48,582 nucleotides of DNA from CAYVUV01 sp964455095 (GTDB lineage Bacteria; Desulfobacterota; Binatia; HRBIN30; CADEER01), in the NCBI GenBank assembly GCA_964455095.1, contig CAYVUV010000002.1, forward strand, positions 1-48,582, read 5' to 3'. Within the stretch, counting starts at the first letter, position 1; each line of letters begins with the position of its first letter. Under the pieces are notes generated by a model, which was not told the origin of the DNA, did not search any database, and saw nothing but the letters and a program-made list of their open reading frames with translations. Positions 16,849 through 26,124 of this stretch are shown here, piece after piece. Both the position numbers and the translations under genes were made by a program.

Positions 16849-17703
16849 ATGCTGAAGTCAACGCGTATCGCCCTGGCCTCGGGAGTGGACATCTCCGCGG
16901 CGTTGGTGCGCCTTCCCGGTGCCGGGAAGGCCGGTCGAAAGCGCGTGAAGGCCGCCATCAACCGCGTCTTCACGCGCTTCGAGCAGAACGGGTTGCTGGC
17001 GCGCCCGCCCGCGTTCGACGAGCGCTATGACGACTACCCCGAGCTCCGCTTGCTGGAGACGGAGTACGCCACCGTCCGCCGCGAGTGTGAGCTGCTACTT
17101 CGATTTCGCCACGACATGACGGACATCTCGGCGGTCGGCGGCGATTACACCAAAGCCGGCATCCACACCATTCGGTGGAAGGCGTTCATGCTCAAGTCGG
17201 GCGCCTTCATCGAAGAGAATTGCGCCCAGGCGCCGCAGACCGCGGCGCTGCTGCGCCGACTTCCGAACGTCCACAACGCCTTCTTCTCGATCCTCGAGCC
17301 GCGGCAGTACATCAGACCGCACTGGGGATACTACAAGGGCTTCGTGCGCTATCACCTCGGGGTGGTCATCCCGGATGACAACGCCGGCAAGACCTGTTGG
17401 CTGCGCGTCAATGCAGACCCTGGCGACAACGAGCGCCGGGACAAATCTCTCGTCGAACGAGGGGAGAAGTACTACTGGCGCAACGGCCGCGGCGTCGTCT
17501 TCGACGATACCAACCTGCACGACGCGGCCAACGAGAGCGACGAGGTGCGCGTCGTATTGTGGCTGGATGTCGCCCGCAACCTGCCCGGCGAGCTGGCGCT
17601 GCTCAATCGCGCCATGCTCGCGGCGCTCTATCGGGCGCCGTCGATCCGGCGCTTCCGCGAGAATGCCGTGACGCTCGGGCGCGGCGCCGCGGTACGCCAT
17701 TGA
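16849..17703 (+). CDS. Aspartyl/asparaginyl beta-hydroxylase-family oxygenase
   Basis: A 284-residue Fe(II)/2-oxoglutarate oxygenase of the AspH/LpxO family. The core reads ILEPRQYIRPHWGYYKG with metal ligand His158, then RYHLG, then FDDTNLHDAANESDEVRVVL giving the second His and the arginine that holds the co-substrate. In LpxO-like members the substrate is a fatty acyl chain on lipid A; in others a protein side chain. The context (a divergent membrane protein) does not decide. The ATG at 16849 is chosen over an upstream TTG at 16810. Confidence 0.87.
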   Translation: MLKSTRIALASGVDISAALVRLPGAGKAGRKRVKAAINRVFTRFEQNGLLARPPAFDERYDDYPELRLLETEYATVRRECELLLRFRHDMTDISAVGGDYTKAGIHTIRWKAFMLKSGAFIEENCAQAPQTAALLRRLPNVHNAFFSILEPRQYIRPHWGYYKGFVRYHLGVVIPDDNAGKTCWLRVNADPGDNERRDKSLVERGEKYYWRNGRGVVFDDTNLHDAANESDEVRVVLWLDVARNLPGELALLNRAMLAALYRAPSIRRFRENAVTLGRGAAVRH

Positions 17704-17915
17704 TCTCACCTGGGATCAACGCGACCGGCACCCTACGCATTCCTCCCGTTCGGCGGCGGGGCGCGGCGCTGTCTGGGCATGACGTTCGCCCTGCACGAGA
17801 TGGTCATCCGCGCCATCGGCAAGTTGCGCGGCATCATTCGCGTGAAAGTCGTGTTGGCGCGCGTCTTCGCCCGCACCGACCAGACTCGACCCGCAATTTC
17901 CCGACGCACTATTTC

Positions 17916-20900
17916 CTACAGCCCGCCAGCGCGACGACGACGACGATGCTCGGACGAAAGGAGCAGGACTACCGGCGGTAGAAACATCATCCAACCGGAT
18001 CTCGCTCCAGAGTCGATCTCGCAGCCGCCGTCACCGTGGGAACGGGGCGCGGCCGTGGATGTGGGTGTCGAAACCGTCGTCGCGGTGACGGTCCGAGTTG
18101 GAAGCGGAGTCGGCGTGGCAGTGGGCAGCAGGCTCGGTGTCGACATGTCGTCAGTCGCCACGGGCAGCAGAGCGGACGAGGGCAACGCCCAGAGCTCGCG
18201 ACCGAAGCCGTCGTGGGCACTCGTGAAGAAGAGGTGTGGACCGGAGCGCGTGAACGCCGGTGCGTCTTCGTCGTAGAAGCTATCAGGCGCGTCGGCTGCT
18301 CTCGAAATGTCCTGCAAAGGCGCGGTGCCTGTCTCGGATCCGTCGCTCGTCCAGAGAGTCAGGGGTGGATCATTGCTGAAGTACGACCTAACGCGAACAC
18401 CAATGACGAGCCGCTCGCCGTCCGAGCCCAGCGTGAGCGAGCCGCCCAGTGCGAGCGAATCGTCCTCGCCAAAGTCGTAGACGACGCGGGTAGTGGGCGG
18501 CGTACCGTCGGTGCGCCACAACCTGTGAATCCGCCACCAATCGTCTTCCAAGAAGAAGACGACGTCCCCTGCGGCCATGAATTGACTCGCGAAGCCGAGG
18601 AGGCCGACCAACGCAACCGTGCCGGTTGCGGTTCCATCGCTCCGCCAGAGCCGGCGCGTGTTACTGCGCCAATCGTATTCCATGAAGAAGAGACCGCCAC
18701 CGACGCGAGTAAATCCGGATAGTGAGCTCGGCTCAAGGCTCGCGAGCAAGACGGTACCCTCCTCCGTCCCATCGCTTTTCCAAAGGTCGGCTGCAGTCGT
18801 GGCGCCCGTAGTGAATAAGACCGTATCGCCGACGGCCGTCAGCATGTTGGGATACGAACCGGTGGGACCGCGCACGATGTCGCGTACGAGCTTCGTGCCC
18901 TGCGTGGTGCCATCGCTGCGCCACAGCTCGAAATTGCGGCCACCCGTCTCAGCGGACGCACCGTCGTCGCCGGCGAACAGCAGAGTGCCGTTCAGGTCGG
19001 CAAACGGGTCATCGTGCAGCGAGTTTCCGGAATCAAAATCGAGCCCTCCCATCGGCCCTGCAACCAGATCGACGACGAGCGCGGTGCCCGCATCGGCACC
19101 GTCGCTTCGCCACAGCTCCACCCCGTGCAGACCGTCGTCGGCACGGAAAAAGAGTGCGTCACCGACGCGAGTCAAGTTCTTCGGCGCGGAGCCCTGCGGC
19201 CCCGGATTCACGTCCCGCAGCATGCGAGTCCCCGCCCGGGTGCCATCACTGCGCCACGGCTCGGCGCCGTGAATGCCATCGTCGGCGACGAAGAACAGCA
19301 AGCCGCCGGCAGCGGTCAACTGAGCCGGCGACGACCCCGTCGGGCCGCGTCGAAGGTCGGCCACCAACACGGTCCGTCTCTCAGTGGCATCGCTACGCCA
19401 CAACTCCCTGCCGTGTGCCGTGTCGTCGGCGCTAAAGAACAGCGTGCCGTCGACGTCGGTGAGCTCGTCTGGATGGGAGCCGCCGTTGCCCCGGAAAATG
19501 TCCTTCAGCGGAACGGTCCCTTCCCTGGTTCCATCGCTCCACCAAGGCTCGATGCCGGATTCCGCGCTGCGACCGAACAGGAACAGGGATCGACCCACAG
19601 CGACGGGGTTGAAGAATTCACCGTCGGATACCACCACGGTACCTTCAGGTGTTCCGTCGGAACGGAGTAGCGCACGCTCTCGATCGTTTCCCCGGCGGGT
19701 GAAGAAGAGCGTCTCTCCGACGTCGGTCCCTGCGTCGAGCCGCGACGAGCCGGGGCCGGGGGTCAGATCGGCGAGGAGGATAGTTCCATCGACAGTGCCG
19801 TCGCTCCTCCAGATCTCGCGACCGTGGGTGAGGTCGATTGCCGTGAAGAACAGTGAATTGCCCACACCGATCAGCGAAGGCAAGCAACTAGAGTCGTCGT
19901 ACTCAGACGAGAAGTCGCACCTGGTAATACCGCCCGATCCTGGGACCACATCTTTGACCATGAGCGTTCCGGTCTCGGTGCCGTCGCTCTTCCATAGCTC
20001 GAACCCCGCCACTCCGTCCGTCGCGAGGAAGAAGAGCGTTCCGTTCGCGTTTGTGAATTGGGGTGAGTAGCCGTAGTCGCATGAATTGTCGAAGAAACCG
20101 TCGGCAGGTCCGGGGTTGATGTCCCTGACGAGGCGTGTTCCGGCGACGGTTCCATCAGTTCTCCACAACTCGGTGCCGTGGCTCGCGTCATAACCGAGAA
20201 AGAACGTCGTGCCGTTCACAGTGATGAAATGCTCGTCAGGACAGTCGCTCGTCAACTGAACGGTTCCCGCTGCCGTTCCATCGCTCGTCCACAGTCCCTC
20301 GGCGAGAAAATACAGGTGACCGTTTCCGGCGGTTGGACGGGCGCCAAACTCTCTCACATAACAACCGAGCCTATCGATGTCGGTCACATGCACCGTACCG
20401 CCCGGCGTTCCGTCGCTGGTCCAGAGCGACTCCTCTGTCAGCACGAACAGTGTGCCGCTCACATTGATCAGCTCGCCTGGATACATCTCCGCGAGCAGCA
20501 GGGTGCCGGCGGGCGTGCCGTCGCTCCTCCAGAGACCACTGCGGTAGCCGTCATCGCCGGTGAAGAATACGATCCCGCTCGCGACGGTCAGGTTCGACAC
20601 GACGCCGTCGCCTTGGAGGTTGATGTCCTTCACGAGGGCTGTACCGTTCGCCGTCCCATCCGTCTTCCACAGCTCTCGTCCATGCTCCGGGTCGTAGGCC
20701 ACAAAGAGTAGCAAGCTGTTGGCAACGACCGGGTCCGACCAGAGCCCGCCACCGGGGCCCGGATTGATGTCCGCGAGGAGGATGGTGCCGTCGGAAGTTC
20801 CATCGGTCTTCCAGAGCTCTCGACCGTGCTCGCGGTCATAGGCGCCAAAGTACGCACTGCCGCCCACGGCCAGCGCCGTAGAGTAGTACTCGCGGTAACG

Positions 20901-21113
20901 GTACGAAGAGACGACCGAGGAAGCGTTTGAATCGGGGCCGGTGTCGATATCTTTGACCAGGAACGCAGGGTCTTGCGCCGCAAGCCGGACTGCAAGCAAC
21001 AGGGTCGAGACGAATACCGGGCTCGACAGCGCGGCTGCACGGCGAATGGCCAGGCCACGGCAGCCGAGCGCGCGGTGGCCGGGAACCGCGATCTGCGCGT
21101 GGCACAGCGACAA
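17916..21113 (-). CDS. Giant ELWxxDGT-repeat surface protein with MYXO-CTERM-like tail
   Basis: A 1065-residue exported protein built from about 18 copies of a roughly 50-residue unit whose core is ELWxSDGTxxGT, for example ELWKTDGTSDGT and ELWRSDGTTQGT; such repeats probably fold as a beta-propeller or superhelix. The start is taken as TTG at 21113 with GGGGGG five bases upstream; signal-peptide-like residues end at about LAAQ. A Thr/Pro-rich linker leads to a C-terminal sorting signal: GGC (Cys1031), a hydrophobic stretch (about 1041-1054) and RRRRR (1057-1061), resembling MYXO-CTERM. The protein is probably anchored on or released from the outer surface. Role unknown, perhaps adhesion. The last repeats are more divergent. 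Confidence 0.85.
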   Translation of the reverse strand: MSLCHAQIAVPGHRALGCRGLAIRRAAALSSPVFVSTLLLAVRLAAQDPAFLVKDIDTGPDSNASSVVSSYRYREYYSTALAVGGSAYFGAYDREHGRELWKTDGTSDGTILLADINPGPGGGLWSDPVVANSLLLFVAYDPEHGRELWKTDGTANGTALVKDINLQGDGVVSNLTVASGIVFFTGDDGYRSGLWRSDGTPAGTLLLAEMYPGELINVSGTLFVLTEESLWTSDGTPGGTVHVTDIDRLGCYVREFGARPTAGNGHLYFLAEGLWTSDGTAAGTVQLTSDCPDEHFITVNGTTFFLGYDASHGTELWRTDGTVAGTRLVRDINPGPADGFFDNSCDYGYSPQFTNANGTLFFLATDGVAGFELWKSDGTETGTLMVKDVVPGSGGITRCDFSSEYDDSSCLPSLIGVGNSLFFTAIDLTHGREIWRSDGTVDGTILLADLTPGPGSSRLDAGTDVGETLFFTRRGNDRERALLRSDGTPEGTVVVSDGEFFNPVAVGRSLFLFGRSAESGIEPWWSDGTREGTVPLKDIFRGNGGSHPDELTDVDGTLFFSADDTAHGRELWRSDATERRTVLVADLRRGPTGSSPAQLTAAGGLLFFVADDGIHGAEPWRSDGTRAGTRMLRDVNPGPQGSAPKNLTRVGDALFFRADDGLHGVELWRSDGADAGTALVVDLVAGPMGGLDFDSGNSLHDDPFADLNGTLLFAGDDGASAETGGRNFELWRSDGTTQGTKLVRDIVRGPTGSYPNMLTAVGDTVLFTTGATTAADLWKSDGTEEGTVLLASLEPSSLSGFTRVGGGLFFMEYDWRSNTRRLWRSDGTATGTVALVGLLGFASQFMAAGDVVFFLEDDWWRIHRLWRTDGTPPTTRVVYDFGEDDSLALGGSLTLGSDGERLVIGVRVRSYFSNDPPLTLWTSDGSETGTAPLQDISRAADAPDSFYDEDAPAFTRSGPHLFFTSAHDGFGRELWALPSSALLPVATDDMSTPSLLPTATPTPLPTRTVTATTVSTPTSTAAPRSHGDGGCEIDSGARSGWMMFLPPVVLLLSSEHRRRRRAGGL

Positions 21114-21126
21114 AACATCCCCCCTT

Positions 21127-21152
21127 GAAGCGGCACACTATGCTGCCGCTTC
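21127..21152 (-). promoter_or_regulatory. 9-bp hairpin next to the ribosome site of the ELW-repeat gene
   Basis: Arms GAAGCGGCA (21127-21135) and TGCCGCTTC (21144-21152) have an 8-nt loop. In the minus-strand transcript the hairpin ends one base before AAGGGGGG, the likely ribosome site, so it could modulate translation, or it could be the terminator of the cytochrome operon. Confidence 0.35.
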
Positions 21153-21315
21153 GATGCTCGCAGCACTGGGTCAAGCCGATGGTGCAAGCCGCAGGCCGCA
21201 CGGCACGCGCTACAGCATCCGCTTGATCCCTGACCTGCGCGTCAGATGCACCCTCGCGCGGCCGCGCGAATCTGGCGCGCGCGCGAGTATCGGGGATGTA
21301 TCGCTGTCGCCGGCC

Positions 21316-21981
<666 letters not shown>

Positions 21982-21996
21982 GGGGCTCGCCTTTCC

Positions 21997-23127
21997 TCAG
22001 AAGCTGACAAGTTTGGCGCGGGGCGGCGCGTTCTTCTTGCCCCCCGAGCTGACGTAGGCGCTGCTCACTTCGATCGGGTTGCGGTTCCACAAGTTGTAGA
22101 TCTTGTCGACCAGGCCGTCCGCGTGTATCAGCGCCTCGCCGTTGCCCAGCCCATCGTTGGGGTTGAAGGGATCGGGGCGGCCCATCTGGATGGTCAGCGG
22201 CGGTAGCCCCTCGGGCGCATAGGGCCACGGCCACGCCGTCGACAGCATGCCGTGAAAGTGGATGTTGCCGATGCGGTTGGTGAGCAGCTGGTGCGTGTGA
22301 CCGTGGATGACGGTGACACGGTCGAACGGCTTCAGGATCGCCTGCACCTGCTCGGCGTCGTCGGTCCAGAAGTTCCAATTCTTGTAGTACTTGTAGAGCG
22401 GCGAGTGAGAGAAGACGATGACCGGCGTGTTCTTCTTGACGCCGGCGAGATCTTTCTTCAGCCAGGCGCGCTGCTCGTCGCCGACCTCGAAGCGGCTCTG
22501 GATGCCGTTGTCGAGCCCGGCCACCGTGCCCATGCGCTGCTCCGGCGTCATGCCGCGGGCGGTCCAGAAGTCCTTCTCGACGACGCTGTTCAACACGATG
22601 AAGTGCACACCCTTGTGGTCGAACGAGTAGGTCGGCTCGCCGAACAGCGTGCGCCACTTCTCGCCCATGTCGAGATACCAGTCGTGCTCGCCGACCATCA
22701 TGCGCACCGGCGCCTTGACGTTCTTCAGGATCTGCGCACCGAGGTCGAGCTCGCCGGCCTTGCCGAGCTGCGCCAGGTCGCCGCCGTAGAGGACGAAGTC
22801 GGGCTGCGGGTCGAGCCCGTTGATGTCGTCGACCGCGCGCAAGAGTTGGCGGATGAAGCGCTCGTTGACGTTGCGCTCGTAGAGATGGGAGTCCGAGATG
22901 TACGCGATGCGGAAGCCCTTGTCGTCCGGCGTCGCCGCATGGGCTACATCGATCGGCATGAAGGAATGCGGGAAGTGGGTGACGTGGTTGGCGGCGAGCG
23001 CCGCGGCGGCGGCGAGCGACACCTTCATGAACGTCCGGCGGTCGAGATCGCGCAACTGGCGGAACAGCGCCTCGCGCTCTTCGTAGTGGCGCGTTTCGAT
23101 GCTGCGAAACTTGGGGCGGCGGCTCAT
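21997..23127 (-). CDS. Tat-exported calcineurin-like metallophosphoesterase
   Basis: A 376-residue dinuclear-metal phosphoesterase. The ATG at 23127 has AAGGAG upstream and follows the peroxidase stop by 13 nt. A twin-arginine signal (LDRRTFMKV, Arg30-31) and cleavage near AHA (about 64) predict folded export. Metal motifs in order: DSH (79-81), GGD (115-117), GEHD (146-149, in place of the usual GNHD), SH at 240-241 and HGHTH (275-279). The Asn to Glu change in the third motif is notable because that Asn normally contacts metal and phosphate. The substrate is unknown; nucleotides or phosphate esters are typical. Confidence 0.9.
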   Translation of the reverse strand: MSRRPKFRSIETRHYEEREALFRQLRDLDRRTFMKVSLAAAAALAANHVTHFPHSFMPIDVAHAATPDDKGFRIAYISDSHLYERNVNERFIRQLLRAVDDINGLDPQPDFVLYGGDLAQLGKAGELDLGAQILKNVKAPVRMMVGEHDWYLDMGEKWRTLFGEPTYSFDHKGVHFIVLNSVVEKDFWTARGMTPEQRMGTVAGLDNGIQSRFEVGDEQRAWLKKDLAGVKKNTPVIVFSHSPLYKYYKNWNFWTDDAEQVQAILKPFDRVTVIHGHTHQLLTNRIGNIHFHGMLSTAWPWPYAPEGLPPLTIQMGRPDPFNPNDGLGNGEALIHADGLVDKIYNLWNRNPIEVSSAYVSSGGKKNAPPRAKLVSF

Positions 23128-23140
23128 GGTTCGCTCCTTC

Positions 23141-24454
23141 TCACGGCTTGCCCATGACGCGTGCCTCGAAGGGCAGCATCTGGCGCAGGGCGAGGGCCTC
23201 GTCGCGGAACGGTCGCTGCGTTTTGGCGCGGGCGCTCTGTTGTTCGAACATGGCACGCCCCTGATCGGCGAAGCGCTGGTCGGTGAGGGTGAACATCAGG
23301 GCCACCAACGCGTCGATCTCTTCCTCGTTCAGCGCCAGCGGCTCGATGCCGCCGTCGAGGAAGGCATTGGCCTCGCCGCCCTTGTTGTAATGGTCCATGA
23401 CATCCCACAGCGTCTGCATCGAGCCGTCGTGCATGTACGGCCCGGTGAGGGCGATGTTGCGCAGCTGCGAGGTGCGAAAGGCGCCGATGTCGCTGCGGTT
23501 CTTGGTGACCATGAAGCGCCCGAGCTCGGAGAGATCGGTCTTCAGCGCGAGCTCGTCGATCGCCACCAGGCCGCCCTCGGCCTGGAGCTTGACCAGCGCC
23601 TCGCGCGCCAACTTCTCGAAGTCCTGATGGCGCGCCGAGACGCCGACGTTGTGGAAGCGATTGTCGGTGCCGAGCGGGTTCGACTGGTTGAGCTGATGGC
23701 AGGAGACGCAGCGCCCCTTGCCGTTGAACAGCACCCAGCCCTGCTGGGCTTGCGGCGAGATGGCATCGGTCTGGCCGGCGAGGAACTGATCGAACGGCGC
23801 CTGCAGGAAGATCAACGTGCGCTGGAAGGTGGCCAGGGCGCGGCCGATGTCGTCGTAGTTCGGCGCGCGGCCGTAGGCGTCCTGGAACATCTGTTGGTAG
23901 GTCGGGTCGCCGGCGATCGCCTTGACCGCCGCCGCGCCGTCGGGCTGCCCCATTTCGATCGAGTTGATGATCGGCAGCTTGGCTTGCTCTTCGAGGCTCG
24001 CCGCGCGGCCGTCGAGGAAGAGCGTCTGCAGCACGAAGGCGTTGGCGTTGGTCGGCGCGTTGCGGCGGCCGAGTTGGTCGCGGATGCCTTCCGACACCGG
24101 GCGCTGATCGGTGAACCCGCGGCTGACGTCGTGGCAGGTGGCGCAGGCGACGGTGCCGTCGGCCGACAGGCGAGTGTCGAAATAGAGCTTCTTGCCGAGC
24201 GCGACGCGGGCCGGCGTCATCTGGTTGTCCTTCCCAATGAAGAGGGCCCAGATCACTGGATCGACACCGGCCGGCGGCAGGCTCACATCGCGCTCGGGCA
24301 GCAGCGCGTCGAGCCGCGCGATTTGCTCGTCCATCGGCAGCGCGCCGTGCAGCTTGGGCGCATCGGCCGCGCGGATGGGCGCGCTGGCGATCAACAAGGC
24401 GGCGGCCGCGATGGGGAGGGCCCAGACTCCTCGCATGCAGATGGCGCGTCTCAT
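23141..24454 (-). CDS. Di-heme cytochrome c peroxidase
   Basis: A 437-residue periplasmic peroxidase of the CcpA/MauG family that reduces hydrogen peroxide using electrons from small cytochromes. A signal peptide ends near IRAA (about 30). Heme motifs are CATCH (104-108, peroxidatic) and CVSCH (249-253, electron-transferring). LRNIALTGPYMHDGSMQTL is the family block carrying the methionine ligand region. GAGGAGGACGAG precedes the ATG. It leads a three-gene operon downstream of a PerR-like gene, which fits a peroxide-defence role. Confidence 0.94.
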   Translation of the reverse strand: MRRAICMRGVWALPIAAAALLIASAPIRAADAPKLHGALPMDEQIARLDALLPERDVSLPPAGVDPVIWALFIGKDNQMTPARVALGKKLYFDTRLSADGTVACATCHDVSRGFTDQRPVSEGIRDQLGRRNAPTNANAFVLQTLFLDGRAASLEEQAKLPIINSIEMGQPDGAAAVKAIAGDPTYQQMFQDAYGRAPNYDDIGRALATFQRTLIFLQAPFDQFLAGQTDAISPQAQQGWVLFNGKGRCVSCHQLNQSNPLGTDNRFHNVGVSARHQDFEKLAREALVKLQAEGGLVAIDELALKTDLSELGRFMVTKNRSDIGAFRTSQLRNIALTGPYMHDGSMQTLWDVMDHYNKGGEANAFLDGGIEPLALNEEEIDALVALMFTLTDQRFADQGRAMFEQQSARAKTQRPFRDEALALRQMLPFEARVMGKP

Positions 24455-24516
24455 ACTCGTCCTCCTCGGAGCGCCACCCTACGGCGCCCACCGCCTAGCC
24501 TGACGAAATCGCTTCC

Positions 24517-24529
24517 AACACTCGGTGTT
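24517..24529. promoter_or_regulatory. Short dyad upstream of the peroxidase operon
   Basis: AACAC-TCG-GTGTT is a perfect 13-bp dyad 62 bp upstream of the peroxidase ATG, in the gap after the Fur-like gene. It is a candidate operator, but it does not match the usual AT-rich Per or Fur box. Confidence 0.35.
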
Positions 24530-24590
24530 AAGAACGCTATACGCCAGACGGCCGCACCGCACAAGGGCTGCGGGCGGACGATTCTCGCAC

Positions 24591-25025
24591 TCAGACATCG
24601 TCGCGGCAGCGCATGCACACGCCGCGCAGGGTGACGCCGATCGATTCGATCTGGAAGCCTTCGGGAGGATTGGCGAGGCCGCGGATCTGCGAGTTGGCAC
24701 GGGCGGGGAGATCGAAGATGCGCGTGCAAATGCGGCAGCGCGCGTGGTAGTGCGGATCGGTCGTCGACTCGTAACGGAAGGGCTCGCCGCCCTCGGTGAC
24801 GCAGGCGGCGAGGCCCTCGCGCACAAAGGCGCCGAGCACCTCGTATACGGTCTTCTTGCTCACCCGCTTCTGTTCGCGCCGCAGCGCGCGGTGCAGGTCG
24901 AGCGCGGTCGGATGACTGTCGGCAGCGCGCAGCAGCCGCAGCAAGGCGAGCCGCTGGCGCGTCGATCGCAGGCCCCGACTGGAGAGCTCCTCCGACAACG
25001 CGGCTGCTTGCGGGTCGCGCTTCAT
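24591..25025 (-). CDS. Fur-family regulator, PerR-like
   Basis: A 144-residue metal-dependent regulator. The winged-helix N-domain includes STRQRLALLRLL and KTVYEVLGAFVREGL. The structural zinc site is complete: CRIC (Cys97, Cys100) and CMRC (Cys137, Cys140), and HYH at 92-94 provides sensing ligands. The ending TLRGVCMRC resembles PerR more than classical Fur. It lies just upstream, in the same direction, of the peroxidase operon, so peroxide-responsive control of that operon is the simplest reading. Peroxide versus iron or zinc sensing cannot be settled by eye. Confidence 0.88.
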   Translation of the reverse strand: MKRDPQAAALSEELSSRGLRSTRQRLALLRLLRAADSHPTALDLHRALRREQKRVSKKTVYEVLGAFVREGLAACVTEGGEPFRYESTTDPHYHARCRICTRIFDLPARANSQIRGLANPPEGFQIESIGVTLRGVCMRCRDDV

Positions 25026-25170
25026 GGCTTTCTCAGAGAAGCGGATTGAAATGGCGGGGTCAATGCGGGTCGCCCGAGGGCTGGAGGCAGGTACTGAGGC
25101 TGGGACATCTCTGTTTCAGCCGTTGGGAGTCCCTGTTCGGAGTTCCGACTTTTGGTCGTCCCCGACGGCA

Positions 25171-26097
25171 TCACGCGATATCAGCCGTGTACAGCACAGC
25201 TGTCGCCAGGCCTGCAACGATACCGACATTCCACAGCAACCCCACGTCTTCATGGAGCTGCCCTTGGAACCAATCGAACGCGCGGTTCAGCTCGTCCAGC
25301 GTGGTCTCCTCCGTGGCGGTGAGGCTGAGGATGACCTTCCGTGCCCGCTCCAGTGTGTCCTCTCCCAGCAGCGGGTCGGCGACAGCATCCGCCAGGGCAG
25401 CCGAGAGCGTTGCAGCGGCTCCCCTTCCGACGAAGGCGAGCCCGCTACCCTCCAACATGGGCCGCACAAACTCGAAATCGCCATCGAGAAGGGATCCTTC
25501 ACCGCGTCGAATGAATTCGACCATCCCGCGGACAGCGCCACCGAGCGCTTCATCTGCAGCTCTGTACGCTTCTTGGAGTGTGCTTCGCGGCGGGACGGTC
25601 GCGAGGAGCCGTTGACAGGGAACGAGCACGGCCATATCGGCGTACTGCACGACCGCATCGATGCCCGCTTCCGCCGTGCGCCGCCGCCGCTTCCCTTCGA
25701 AGTCGAAGGGAGCCGACACCACAGCGATGGTAGATGCCCCGCTCTCTCTGGCGCGGCGAACCACAACCGGAGCGGCGCCCGTCCCCAACCCACCGCCCAT
25801 GCCTACCACGATGAAAGTGAGGTCAGCGCCGCATACCGTTTCGCGGATCATCTCTTCGTCGTCCTGCGCAGCACGTGCCGCCCACTCGGGACTGGTGGTG
25901 CAAAATGGTCTCCCCGCTGTGCGTTCGCCGATCCGGAGCTTCTTGGCGCCGGCCCGGTGCGCGAGATTCTGCGCATCGGTGTCGACGGTCACGAGCTCCA
26001 CGGTGTCGAGTCCGGCCCGCAACAGCTGCTCGAGCACAAGGGCGCCCGCTCCTCCCAGACCGACGACTGCGATGCGTGCTTTGGTCGCTTGCTGCAT
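25171..26097 (-). CDS. FtsZ/tubulin-like GTPase homologue, last gene of the Pup/ubiquitin-like operon
   Basis: A 308-residue FtsZ-superfamily protein. GTP-binding loops are recognisable: T1 GLGGAG (13-18), T2 VDTDAQNL (38-45), T3 AAQDDEEMI, T4 GMGGGLGTGAAPVV (99-112; Leu replaces the usual Thr), T5 APFDFEGKRR. The T7 catalytic loop, NxDxxD in FtsZ, reads LLDGDFEF, so the final Asp is lost and GTP hydrolysis in a polymer is doubtful. It ends with a short hydrophobic stretch and lacks the FtsZ C-terminal peptide. It follows the PafA-like gene by 27 nt with GCGGAA before the ATG. It might be a scaffold or target of the tagging system; it is unlikely to be the cell-division FtsZ. Confidence 0.87.
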   Translation of the reverse strand: MQQATKARIAVVGLGGAGALVLEQLLRAGLDTVELVTVDTDAQNLAHRAGAKKLRIGERTAGRPFCTTSPEWAARAAQDDEEMIRETVCGADLTFIVVGMGGGLGTGAAPVVVRRARESGASTIAVVSAPFDFEGKRRRRTAEAGIDAVVQYADMAVLVPCQRLLATVPPRSTLQEAYRAADEALGGAVRGMVEFIRRGEGSLLDGDFEFVRPMLEGSGLAFVGRGAAATLSAALADAVADPLLGEDTLERARKVILSLTATEETTLDELNRAFDWFQGQLHEDVGLLWNVGIVAGLATAVLYTADIA

Positions 26098-26124
26098 CGG
26101 ATTCCGCCGTTCGGAGTTCCGCGT

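Noticed and set aside
18000..21000. Regularly spaced DNA repeats that could be taken for a CRISPR array
   Set aside because: Spacing and variation follow codons of the ELWxxDGT protein repeats; units diverge at third positions and no cas gene is near.
25171..26097. Cell-division ftsZ
   Set aside because: Altered T4 and T7 loops, no C-terminal FtsA/ZipA-binding peptide and no division genes around it.
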